This document shows, piece by piece, positions 43,690-57,500 of a stretch of 64,000 bases of DNA (positions are counted from its first letter, which is position 1; the number at the start of each line of letters is the position of its first letter). The position numbers and the translations under genes are program-made. The notes under the pieces are model-generated. The model did not search any database. It was not told where the DNA came from and worked only from the letters and a program-made list of their open reading frames with translations. Origin of the DNA: Antedon bifida (Eukaryota; Echinodermata; Crinoidea; Comatulida; Antedonidae); the NCBI GenBank assembly GCA_963402885.1, contig OY727103.1, forward strand, positions 11,930,085 to 11,994,084, read 5' to 3'.

Positions 43690-44155
43690 TGCCTCTGCAA
43701 TTTAAGGAATGTTGCGACCCGTAGCAATTCAAGAAATGTGACGTGCACAAAATCGACAAGGCTAGTATGAAATGCACAACTGACAATACGCAGTGAATTA
43801 CACATGGAATAACGAGTGTGTCTTGGCGACTGAAGAAATGTTGCGACGCCGACAAAATCAAACGTTTTGAAAAAGATAAAGTTATTATGAAATGCACAAC
43901 TGGAATTATGCAACGAATTACTTAATAGTATATAGTAAATTGATTTAGCGACTGCATACATGCAGAGTTTAAAGTCGCATGAATAACGAGTTTGCCTGTC
44001 AATTAAAGAAATGTTGCGACGCCGACAAAATCAAACGTTTTAAACAAGATAAAGTTAGTGTAAAATGAACAACTGGCATTGCGCAGAGGAATTATTTAAA
44101 TACGCATGGAGTAATTTCGTTCAACTTGGTTTAGCGACTGCATACGTGCTGTAAA
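43690..44155. repeat. Imperfect ~150-bp repeats, about three copies
   Basis: Recurring blocks GAAATGTTGCGACGCCGAC, AAATCAAACGTTTTGA, ATGAAATGCACAACTG and TTAGCGACTGCATAC appear in the same order. The copies are diverged and of unequal length. No recognised family; could be an old satellite or duplicated regulatory segment. Confidence 0.6.
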
Positions 44156-45560
44156 ATAAGTTTAGATACAATATAATGATTAAATTCAAAACTTTTGTTT
44201 TACCCACATTTTTAATGTAAAATTAAATATACAATATAAAACAATGTATTCGTGCAGTAAGAAATATTAAGCATTTAAATCAACAACTCTAAAACTAAGT
44301 AATACTTTGAACAATTAATTTAAATTAAGTATGAATTATTTAATATGGTTAAGTAAAAAATTATGACTTTAAACAAGAGAAATTAATTATGTTTTTTAAA
44401 TGCCAGAAAATATATACATAAGAAAACATTTTTAGCATGAATAAAAAAACATCAATTAATGTATAATCTCCTAAACACACTTAATCACACATTGTGAGGT
44501 TTTCTCTGTAAAAAAATATATGAATGGCAAATCTATTATAATAAAATTAATTGAAACAAAAGGTATATACATTAATCGAACACAAAATCTGTGGATTTTG
44601 AACGCAAATCTGGCGTGAGCTATAATGAAAAACGAAACTGTTAGTTCAAATAAACTGGAGATCATTTGCTATGGTGTTGTATACAAAATACATTGCGCCA
44701 TTACTCTGTAGAATCTGGTACAACATCCCTGAAAAAATACTACATCAAAAAGCCATAAAATATACTTACAAAATGTATCTATAACACTTTACATATTTCT
44801 ATTTAGTTTAACACAAAATAAACCTTGTAGATTTATTACAACTTTTATTAGGTAATATCAACGATTTTAGATTATAAATGATATTAATCTATATAATATA
44901 TTAAAATTCATAATCTGGTTATTAAATTAATATATTGTATATATACAATTATGGTACATTTATACCAAAGGTCACTTTTCAATATTTAAGGTGATGTAAG
45001 GTCAACGAACCTCAGTTGCCCGTTTCCTACATAGTCTACTTTGGACAAGAATCTGTACTTTACCTAGGCCCATTACATTTGCATTCATTTTTTGTTAACA
45101 AAAAAAAAATGTATTGAACATTTATTTTACTGCCAAATTTTGTCATGATTTGATAATGATTTTTCATTTAAATATTATAAAGATTTATAATAACATTTAG
45201 TAGTGAATTATTGATTTTTGTTATTAAAATAAGAATTCAATGTTATTATTATTGTTACTATAAAACTGATTTAATTAGGCTATGTTTTATACAAGTTTAC
45301 AAGCCATGTTTCTACATATATTTACACACACAGCCATTGCACTTCTTCATGGGATAGTTAGCTATCCAGCGAGAACATTTAAAATATAGAGTTGCATTAA
45401 GTGTTAATATGGCCTCGTGGAAGAACACATTTAGTTGTGAACGAGCCTCCGATTTAAAATAAAGATTTCATTATTACTGTATTATTATTATTATTATTAA
45501 TATTGTCATATAGATACCCAGTTATTATATCTAATTTGTGAACTTGAAAACCAGCAATGA
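44156..45560. other. AT-rich intergenic stretch before the DOCK 3' end
   Basis: No coding exon recognised. Includes the downstream side of the DOCK gene (minus strand), whose 3' UTR probably occupies its right part. Confidence 0.4.
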
Positions 45561-48500
45561 TCATTGACTATGATCAGAGGTTCTTTTTGGCCTGCTTGGA
45601 ACAGGGGGAGGAGTTCTCTTTGGTGGGACTTCCGGTTCAGCCGTTCCCCCAACTGGAATTTGTACAGAAAGAAGTCCGTTCAATTCTTCATTCGATGGAA
45701 CAGTTATCTGAATTTCACCAATATCCTTCAACGAGGTCTCGCTCCCGCTGTAAATTCCAGAATCAACAGGCCGTGACGGAACAGGGTTTTCGTGCGTCGT
45801 TGGTAATGTTTCTCTAGTAATGACAGGCATTTCACCTGACCTCCTCGACAAATTTGATGAGCTAATTTTTCGTGGTAGAGGGGGTGGTGCTTCATTCACC
45901 TACATTAAACAAAACATTCCATACAATGGTTGTCATTATAAACTACAATTATTAAAGTTAATTCAAAAGAAACATTTATGAGTAGAGTAAAATATAACTT
46001 AATAAGTAATCAACAAATCTATAATGAGTATGACACAAAAGCAAAGAATAAAGCATTTATAGCAAAAGAACATCCCATAATAGTCTCTAGTGATGATAAG
46101 TGTATAAGAACCTTCATTCACAATGTTAAATGTGTTGTAGTCCCTAACCTGTATACAGTCACTGCTTAACAATGTTAAATGTGTTGTAGTCCCTAACCAG
46201 TATATACTGACCAACCAACATTAAGTGTTAGAATACATACTGCTCCAAGCAATGTAAAGCATGATGTGATTCAATATACAACATTAAATAATGTTATCTG
46301 GAATGTGTACATTACCACTAGTGTTGTTACCATTGTGTTCTGACAGCATGCATCCAATATTAAACAATCTGTGCAATTAGTAGCCTATACATGATTTAAT
46401 AAACAAGCAACATACAAAATAGCATAAAAGCAAACAATTCACTACATTATAAAAATAAACTACATTCCGCCCCCCCCCCCCCCAAACCCCCCCACCCACC
46501 CCACCTTTAGTGAGGCCAAAATATTCCTACTGTACGGTATGTGTACAGGGGTGTGTGTGGTAAACATTAGACCTATTTATCAATACATATATATATAAAC
46601 ATGCTGCTATGTCAGATAGAGTACAAAGCACGATAAATAGCAATAATGTAGCAGTTAAAGCACTTAATGATCATGCATACATTTCGGACAATGTCAAAAT
46701 ACATATTATCTTGTGAAAGCACTAATTAAAGAATTAAGAGGACCGTTCCTTTTTATTTTCTCCACAAACAAGGTAGGATACATAGGTGGCAGCATAAGAT
46801 AAATGACAGATAATGAAGTACATTAAGTGAACCAACACTCCACAAAGTTTGTACAAACATACTATATGACAACATTAAGTAGAATATTAGTAAGCAGGAT
46901 GCGTCAAGCTTGAATGAGCTCCTGAGTGAGTGTGCCATGCAGGTCTATGGTACGCAAGAACTCACCTTGCGAGGTGGGACGGCCGGCGGATCCGTTTCAG
47001 GAATAGGTGAGTCAGAACGAGACCCTGATGAAGTACTTCCTGCAATAATAAAAACAATCTTTTTAGTTCTATATGAGTTTTCAGAAGAGATTTGAATTGA
47101 AAAAGGGAATGGAGTGCAATGGATGTATACAGAATGAAACACACTAACCTGTACCAGAATTTGGCCTTGACCCACCCCTTTTGGGCAAGGGCGGCGGAAT
47201 GCTAGGAAAAGTGTCACCGTCTGAGCTAGATCTGTTGGACACGTTGGAGATGATGCTTGACCGGTAGAACGTACTGTTATTGATGTCCAAGCTGCTTGAA
47301 CTGCCAGAATCCCTAGTATGCGGGATACTGCTTGAACTAGTACTAGAGCTATCCGAGGTTCCTATTCCACTCAGAGCTAAAAACAAAACCCACAATTAAA
47401 AGGTCAACATTGTGAAGAATGTTTAGATTTATTTATCAGTTTATTACAAAGGCTTTTAGTATTTTATTTTGTTATTTTTAGTAAATGTTATTTAAAGAGG
47501 GTGACCCTAAACTGCATATGCTGACAATCAAGAGGGCATCATATCAACATTATAAAGCAAATAAATTTGAAAATAATAATGTCATCATACCATCTTGGCC
47601 TATCATTAAGCCTGGGTCACTGTTCTTGCGAGGGCTGACTGGTCCTCTCTTGTATGACTTTGGTATAAGTCTTGTCTACAGAACAACAATATCAATAATA
47701 ATAATCAATAACTAAAGCAACAATTAACTGTCAGATACTTTTATAAAATCGGCACTGAATAGTAGTTCAAAGGTGGAGATAATCAACATAAACAAGAGAG
47801 AGAATACAATAAATAGTGTTTATGTAACAACTCATGAGTTATGTTAAACTAATACAAATCAATAGAAAATATCTGATTGAATAACACAGTGCAGTCCTAG
47901 ATATCTATACACAATACAACATATAATAGTTTTAAATACTTTATTAATACTTTACATATAACAATACTTAACAGATTTAGTATTGATTCAAAATACAATT
48001 CATATATTTCATGATTCTTATAAAGTGAGTGAGAGTAGAGATTGTTAGATGACGGCAACCACTTACATTTGGTTCTCTCATCGGAATGACAGGTGTACTG
48101 GTTCTACGAGCCATGTTGCGTAGCTGAATGGTCATAGAATGATAGCAGACGACAAAAATGGTGGCAGACGACAAAATGAAGTGAATGGGAAGAAAATACA
48201 GAATAGTTAAAAAGCACTGTTAGATGCCTAACAACCAAAGTAGTTGTACTTAGAAGCAAAGTACCAATTTTAGTGCAACTATCACATAAGTAGATCAACA
48301 AACATTATGATTTGAGGGTGATATCTAGCATTGCTTTATCTACTAAGAACGTAGTACAGTAAGTACTAAATGTGACGCCGGTATTTAGAAGTGATACCAG
48401 TTGAGGAGGGGCAAAGAAAGAAACATAATGGCAGAATAATAACATACAATAGACATACGGATACATGGGGCATTAAGGGCTATTAATAGTATACTCCCAG

Positions 48501-51500
48501 CATGCAATTATATTTAGAACAAAAGCAGTTTATTTTACCTTTAGTTAAAAAACAAATTACATTCCACTAAACAATGCACATTTGTTTTTCATGCATTTAA
48601 AAAATATAATTTTGATTATAAAATAATATTGTAATTTATTGGGGAATTGCTTACAATTAGTTGATTAGATCAGTGGTGGTGCCAGCAGGGGGACAAGTTG
48701 AGACAGGGGAGAGCTAAGGCGGGGCTAAGGTCCTGTAGATTTATTTAGGTCATATATTAGTATCTTTGCACCCCTGACCCAAGCCCTCTGTGATGTGGCT
48801 GGCTCCATCCCTGGACCCCCTTGATGGCCCCAGCCAATGGATGCTACGTTCACGTGCATGACCCTTCGGCCCACCATCGGTCAAATCCTGGCACCACCAC
48901 TGGATTAGATCTGTTAAAAAATGATTTAATCTAATTTTGAGTTTAAAATATTAATAATCTTTACTTTACTACATGATGTTTTGATGTGTCTTATAAATTT
49001 GTCTTTCTTTATTAATAATTTTATAGTGTAAAATAAAAAAGTGACATTGAACAAGCAAGGTGAGACAAGCTAAGAAAAAAAACACAAAAAAAAATTTCTT
49101 TAATAATAATTTTATAGTGTAAAATAAAAAAGTGACATTGAACTGGTAGTAAGCATTAATTGGGAGTTATAATAAAGACTAATTTTATAGATAGAAGGTA
49201 GATTTGCGACGGTTTGAAAACTGAAAGACAAAAAAAAACTTGTGTTCAGTCTCTTTGTACGAATGATTCCTAGATCAGAGACAATAATTGTTGTAGATTT
49301 TATTGCCAAAACCTAAAACAAGCAACGTACCAAATAACAAAAACTTTGCTTTATTGCGCAGTGACTAAATGGACACACAGTGGGAGGGATTGAAACTAGC
49401 TATAGGAGAGCATTGTTTCTGATAGGTGTGAAAAGCAAGGTGAGACAAGCTAAGAAAAAAAACACAAAAAAAAATTTCTTTAATAATAATTTTATAGTGT
49501 AAAATAAAAAAGTGACATTGAACTGGTAGTAAGCATTAATTGGGAGTTATAATAAAGAATAATTTCATATATAGAAGGTAGATTTGCGACGGTTTGAATA
49601 CTGAAAGACAAAAAACAAACTTGAGTTCAGTCTCTTTGTACGAACGATTCCTAGATCCAGAGACAATAATTGTTGTAGATTTTATTACCAATAGCTATAA
49701 AAAGCAACGTACCAAATAACAACAACTTTGCTTTATTGCGCAATGAATACCAGGATCAATATGTCACAACAACACTGAGACACAGAAGAGCATCAGCAGA
49801 CAGTAGCAACTATTTACAAGATTTTGTTGACATAAAGTTTGCAGTACACCACATATATATGGTTCTAAAAAGAACTGTTGAGTTTCTCTTTTTGCAAGCT
49901 AATCTAATACAGTTTTTTTTCTCAGCATAATGAAGAAAAAGATTTGAACTTTGAAAATAAAGAAAAATGGATGTTTCTAAATATGGCATTATTTGAAGAA
50001 ATTTTCTATCCTAGCCACTTTGTTGTTTAAAGCTCTGTCTACACTATCAAACTAGTTTTTAAAAAAAGTGTGATGTGCTCAAATATGGTAGTGATATGCC
50101 CAAATAAAGTAGTGATATGACATCATCACTTTGTTTTAAAGAGTATTCAAAGAAACGGAATTGAGATGAAAAAAAAATTAATTTGATTTTAAGCTATTCT
50201 AAGCCTCTAAAGCAAACGTTTTATAAAATTGATATGGCAGAATGAAAAGATGAAACAAAAACAAACTTCATGGCTGACATATTATTCAAAATAACTAATA
50301 TCATCTAAATTGCCAGGTTTTTAAGTAATGAAAGACTGCACACTGTACTGCACACTGTACTGCACACTGTACTGCACACTGTACTGCACACTGTACTGCA
50401 CACAGTACTGCACACTGTACTGCACACTGTACTGCACACTGTACTGCACACTGTACTGCACACTGTACTGCACACTGTACTGCACACTGTACTGCACTGC
50501 ACATTGTACTGCACACTGTACTGCACACTGTACTGCACACTGTACTGCACACTGTACTGCACACTGTACTGCACACTGTACTGCACACTGTACTGCACAC
50601 AGTACTGCACACTGTACTGCATAATTAAAAAACAAATGCAAATTGTAAAGAGAATATGTATAACAAGTACCGTAGATCTATTCTTCCTCGTCAGAGTCAT
50701 GGACAGCCCGTCAAATATTTCCTGATATACAAGTAGTTTAATTTATTCTCAATAAAATTATTGAAACTACATCACTGGACAATAATTTGATTTTTTACAA
50801 CATAATTGGTACCAACAGTTTCATTGAAAAAATTAAATTCTCGTCCACAATAAATGAGCCTTTAACTAAAAGACTGTGTTTTTTTAGTGTTTAATTGTTA
50901 TCTTAAATTTGTCAATGTTTTCTAAAGCAGAAGATTAGAAACTGTTAAAATAAAACATAGCAACCATGACAATATCCATAGCAACGATTGTAAAAGCACT
51001 TAGAGACTATAAAAAGAGAAGTGTTGTCGGTTACAAATTCATTACATACACCAAAGAATAGCAGTTATCATGCAATAGATATTAAACACATTGAAGCAGG
51101 ATGGGTAAACATTCAATTGTTATTAAAGGACAACAAAACAACAACTTAAGTAAAGACTTACCGCTTGAGTTTCAGGAGTATGGAACACACTTTTTGATTT
51201 ATTACTACGATCTTCATTTTTTATACTAAATTTAACAGATAAATTAATGTTATCATGTGTAGTAATGTTGTACTGTGTAATAATGTTATCAGGTTTAGTA
51301 ACATTATCAATTAAAGATGTATTGTCCCTTGAAACACAAAAAATGAAGGTCAAAATATTCTAAATTTAAATTTGCCATATCAAAGTAATATTAAAGTTAT
51401 TCACTTTAAGTTGAAAATTCGAGCCAAAAACAACAAGTTTACGTAATTAACAGGTAAATTAATTTGATTACATTTCGTCTGGAAAATCGTCGCGAGCGAA

Positions 51501-54500
51501 AGTAAACAAAGATTTCAAACCACGAATATGCATTATGCATGATGCTAATTAGGATTGTTTACAACTCATCACGGTTGAGAAGGTGTTTTCACACAGATCG
51601 CGAGGAAGTTTTATGATTATGCATACAGAGTAGCCAAAAGTGTTGCATTATGTGATACGTTTTGATCGAAAACTTTGTCTGGAAGTCAAAGTTATTTTTG
51701 GAACAAAAAAACGTCTGTATTTCAGTTAAATGATTTTTTTTCCGACTTATTTTTGGTGAAAGTTAATAACTATTTATGATACTTCAAAATGACCCAATTT
51801 TTTTCGAAATCTTTTTTTTTTTTTTTTTTTGGAATTAGTCAAAGGGACAATACATCTTTAATGTTATTAGTAAGATTCAGTTTGTATTTTGTTTTGGTTG
51901 TATTCAGCTGTATGCTCAATAATATTTATCCTTTTAGAAGATAAAGTACAAATACTCACCCTAGTCTGTTCAATGATTCTTTCCTCTCTGGTAGTGGACC
52001 TGGTGATGAAGTATCCTATGAGGAAAAATTATTAAATCATTATTTTATTCATATATAATACTGATCTCTGAATCCTGTCAGGATTTTTTCTCATCGCAAA
52101 ACAATTCTCCACTCTCAAAGACTTTTTAAAGAGTTTGTGTATGCAGTACATCTTGTGTGTGTCCAGTGTGAATGGAGTATCATCTCTGTATCAGGACATT
52201 AAAATTGAAAATTTAAAAAAATAATTCTTACATGTTGAATTGAGCGTTTAAGCTCAAGTAATTGCCTTTTGAATTCGTCATGTAGAGGGCGCAACGTATC
52301 GTCTATCAAACGACTATGAACGATAATACACTCGCTCAGTATTCTGAACTGAAATAAAAAACATTATTGATATTATTTGATAATGTATGTAATAATATTG
52401 TATCACTATTGGATGCTATCAAGGCTAGGCTACATAATGCTAGGTTGTTGTGGCCAACATACAGTAGTAGCATATCAAGGCTAGGCTACATAGTATATAG
52501 TTTTTTGAGCTTACCTGATCTTCAATCAAGTTTTTCAACTCTTGTATAATATCATCATCATCTGGATTATCTTCTGCATAGCTCTCTGTTAGAAAAATCT
52601 AAATAAAATCATAAAATAAATTGTAATAATAATATTCATTCATTGTATTGTATTTAAGGCAAGCACATTAGCAGTACATTCTGTAACAAGGCCATATACA
52701 TGGCTGGCCCAGTCGCGAGTGCAAATTTAAGGTAGTGTTTACCAACCAACCGACGGACATAGTAAGCTATGGAGTCGCTTTGCATGCGACTACAAATTAC
52801 TCACGTCTCTGTAAACCGTGATCCCTCCAGACACTTGAGCCTGTACTACCCCAGACAGCTTCATTGTAAGAGGTTCCACAACACCGTATGTCTTTGCATT
52901 GTAGTTCAACAACTCAAGTTCAGCACTTGTTTTCTTCATAGTTTCCACGGCAATCTTAAGAGGACTTATTTTTTCCTGGAGGGATGAAACATTTTTTATG
53001 ATTATTTTATTATTTATTTCTATGAGCCTGGAATTCTATTTTATTTTCAAAACCCTGTAGATTGAAGGACGGAATACCATGTTTACTGCAATGTTTGTGA
53101 CCACAGCCTTTTTTCCTTTACTTTTGTATAAACATACTGTATGAAAATAATAATAATGTTCAATTTAATATAGCGCAAAATGCAGGGCACCTCTAAGCAC
53201 TGAATAATCAACAGAAAATTTTAACAAAAAAAGTACAAATGTCAAGCAATGAAATAAACTATATATTCTGTAGTAATAATCTACACAACAATTCTGCCTA
53301 TGATGTTCAGTATGAAAATGTGTTACTTACCCCTGTGATAATTTGTGTAACCTCTGCCCATTTTAAGACGCCAGGGAGCCTGAACGTGGTCTTGAGTGTG
53401 ATACGGTCTAACCACATACTTTTCATTGGCATACTCTTATCTTCTACACCTTTCTGAAAAGGTCGATCATAAAAGAATTCGTTGACCTCGTTCCCCTGAT
53501 AGAACAATGTTATTTCATGCGGAACATTGTGACCTTTGAACCTACTGTTCTCAGATGCTGTAACATTCACTTGTCGCACAGAAATATCTTTAATAAAATA
53601 TGAAAATTAAGGAAACTACAACACACGTTATTTCAAGTCGTAAGAATTACTAATAAATTGTGATTGAAATTTATTTCTTTATTATTTATTTCTATTTGGC
53701 TAAGGTTATACTAGCTGACAGACTAAGATGCAATGAAAGGATACATTGTGCTTGGCCATTCTTGATGGAATCATCTGCTTTGAAAGACAACGGCTGGGCA
53801 TTTGGAAAATCCGCCTGTAAGCTCTGCAAAATATTGGCAACCTTGTCGCAAGGATTTCCACGGAATATGAAGCACTTGTTCTGAAATGATATATATTGTA
53901 AGTTACCTTTACACAATGTATTACTACTGTATATACTGCTTTATTGACAACCCTAACTGGTGTAATTAATAAACACATTTTATTTATTTTTTATTTTATG
54001 TCTTTAGAGGCACATGTGGCCAAGGATTACCAAGAGTAAATTAATCACTGTCCTATCAGATAGTGGTAATCCCCCTCATGCCAATTTTGTTGGGACTGTA
54101 GGTACGGTAAACAGCGCCCCTGCCTTAACTGCTCGGCCATTTGACACATTTGAATAGAGATAAAAAGAAACCTTACCCTTTTGATGGCTGGAAAGCTTTT
54201 ACCAAAAAACTCAACCAGAAAATAAATTGGCGGCAACCGCTTAACATCGAGGATTTTAGTGAAGAAGTCTGCTTGTGTTTTCTTTAAGGTAAGAACATAT
54301 CAAGAATGTATACCATTATTGTAAGAAATGGAGAATTGTGACTGATTAGATATTTACAGAATTCTATTGTTATCAATGTAATGGGGGTCAGCCTTAAAGT
54401 TCTTCCTCCATCCATACTCATGTTTCTCTTAATCTAATTTATAATTAATCTATGTTTTATTAGAATGTACAACTGTATCATTTGATGTATGTGGAAAATT

Positions 54501-57500
54501 TAATAAAACAAACAAACACATGTGATATTCTTAAAGTTAAATGATAAAAGACAACTTATTATTATACATACCAGGATAGTGCTTAGTTTAAATGATAAAA
54601 GACAAACTTATTATTATACCTACCAGGATAGTGCTTAGTTTCTTGTAATTGTAAAGTTTATTCTCATATAAGTCAGCGAGTTCTTTACACAACGGGATAC
54701 CACATTCCCAAACCTAAATAACCACAATAGTCAGACAATTAGGCAATGATAATGCACATAATACAGTACTGTAATTCATCTCTATGCGCTTAAAAAACAA
54801 CAAGTATGTACAAAGAAATGAAAGATAAAACAAAAAAGAAACGAATGAGTTTATTTATTTACCTGTCCTTTATCAAGGTGAACAAGAATCTTATTGTACA
54901 GAATTTCTTTTCGTTCTCTCTCCTTTTGCTGAGGGAATCTTCCGTAAGAATCTTCTGGGATCAGATTATCAGACCAATTGTAAGTCTTTGCGAGTTCCAG
55001 CAATGTGAACGCGGCTTCTGTGTGTTCATCTTTTCTGAGGTGTAGTTCATGAAGCCGGTAGATGTGCCTGGCCCACGTGTCTCGTTTACTACGATCCTGG
55101 TACAGGAAATTCTACACAAACACAATACATTGGGACAATTGAGGTATTATGCATAAGCGTCGCATTAAAACAAATTTGAAAAAAAAAAAATCACTTTTTA
55201 CAAGTTAAATAAATTACACTAGCTTCTTACCATCAGGTTGTAGATACAGCTAATCTTCATAAATCGTTTATCTTCATTATTTATTGACACAACGTTTCGA
55301 TAATCAATGAGTCGCTCCAGGAGCTGAGCTATTTTTCCAATCAGATGTACACCTTTCTCTTCCCAGTCCTTGCCTTTGCTCTGTTGCATCAAACTGGCAA
55401 TCAAAATTGATTAATCAAACATTAATTCTGATTTACAATTATACTAAACTGACACGGGACAGCTTATCAAATTGTACTGCTATTTGTGACATACTCTTGT
55501 TGATTTTTATAGAGTAATTTCCAGCCAAGACCTGCGATGTATGTTGCATTTGTTTGTTGAATTTTATGAATAAAGAATGACTAATAGAGATTAAAATAGC
55601 ACATATATCGACTGATAATGAGAAGAGGAAATAAAAGAACACAACATAGTTCACTGGTTAGTATTTAGTAACACATTACATATTTCTATTATGTTGTTTA
55701 ATGTGAAATAAATAAATGTTCTTATTCATACAATTTATCCAATATTCCTTGTTTAATTAATCTTAAATTTAATGGAAATGTATAACATAGTATTGATAAG
55801 CAACTCAGTACATTCAGCTTGCATTTTGTTTATTTATTTTCCAGCGGTTCTTTGCCCATTTGCGCCAAATCAACAAACCAAAACAATAATCAATCCAACA
55901 CAAACAAACACAACAAGAATCATTCATTAGAGAATACTATACTTACACAGATTCAAAGAGATCCCTGTAGTTGTTATCTCCCTTCCGCTCCTGAACAACA
56001 AACTGATCCAACTTATCTGACAAATCGTCTTCCAACTGAAAGGCCAAAGGTTAAATTCACTTTCATATAAAAAACCAATAAAACATGACAAATTGAATAC
56101 AATTATATTCTTTCATTTACTTCCTCTTAACTTCCCAATTCCAATTGACTTCCTTTTGCCTTCCCAATTTGGTTTCCCTTTCACTTTCCCAGTTGTGATT
56201 GGTTTCCCTGTCAGATTCCCATCCTGCCTAATATCTGACAGGAAGCAATTGTATATCATCATCGTAGGCTAATGTAGCGAATCATTGTGATGAACTAGAT
56301 ACAAATAAACAATTCCTGGGAGAGGTCTGGATTGAAAGGAAGGCAGGTCTGTATTATATCCCAACTGAATAATGGGTTATTAACCACTAATGTGACTCAT
56401 TGTGTCATCAAATAGAAGTACATTAAATAGTCATTAATTAAAAAAAGACTGGCGGATACAATTATGATTCTTCAGCTCTGTGTACACTATCAAACTTTAT
56501 GTGACAACAAAATGTGATGTGCCCATATATGGACATGATGATGTCATATCACTACTATATTTAGGCATATCACCACCATATTTGGATAAACCATATAGTT
56601 TTAATAGTGTAGACAGAGCTTAAGAATAAAAATGAAACACATTTGCTATTTCTAATGTATAAATAAATACAAATGCAATTAAGCATTAGTTACACTTTTT
56701 ATTTAGAGTTGATGCCTGTAAATTAATATACATGAGATATTGATAAATATTGATATTTATTGATTGATATTTACCTGACTAAAGTTACCCTTCGATTGGA
56801 ATTCACAATCCATGATGTCTGATATGATTGGTAGTACAGCTTTACGTAGTTCAGAACCAGGAACTAAGGTTACACCCAGGAACAGACTGGTCTTTGATTT
56901 AAACTCGGCTTTCGTTGAACCTTTAATATTATTATTATTAAATTATCATTGTTGTAATTGATTACATTTAGTAATACTAAAACAAATAAAAGAGTTACAC
57001 AATCTATGTTATAAAATGCACATTAAAGAATTTGGTACGCTATGCGAAAGAATAAAAAAACATCCACCATTTTTCTTTCCTCAGTTGACTTTAATTTTTC
57101 AATTATAACTTCATTTACATTTTACTTTCACCTTCTTTAATAATCTTGCATCAATATATGAAAGAAACATGTTGATAAACATACCTAACTTGTCCCACAT
57201 TGATACCGCATGGAATGCCATTGGTTCTCGTAAATCGCCATATTTATCCTGAATTTTGCTCCGTTTTTCGACAGTAAACGTTTCTAACTGAAGGCATGGT
57301 TGCGTAAGGAAACATGAAGCAAACTTGAAAAACCGATTCCACACTTCAATGCACTATAGTCAGACAAAATATGAATGTATTAAGTATACAATAGTATTGT
57401 AATGTAACTTACTCAATGTATTAAGTATACAATAGTATTGTAACTTACTCAATGTGTAATTTTCAATGCAAGAGATTTCAGATTATATAAATATTGAATA

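Noticed and set aside
50301..50725. Several 70-130 codon ORFs rich in CTLY, CAVQ or CSTV repeats on both strands
   Set aside because: They are translations of a 12-bp simple repeat, open in every frame because the unit is a multiple of three and lacks stops.
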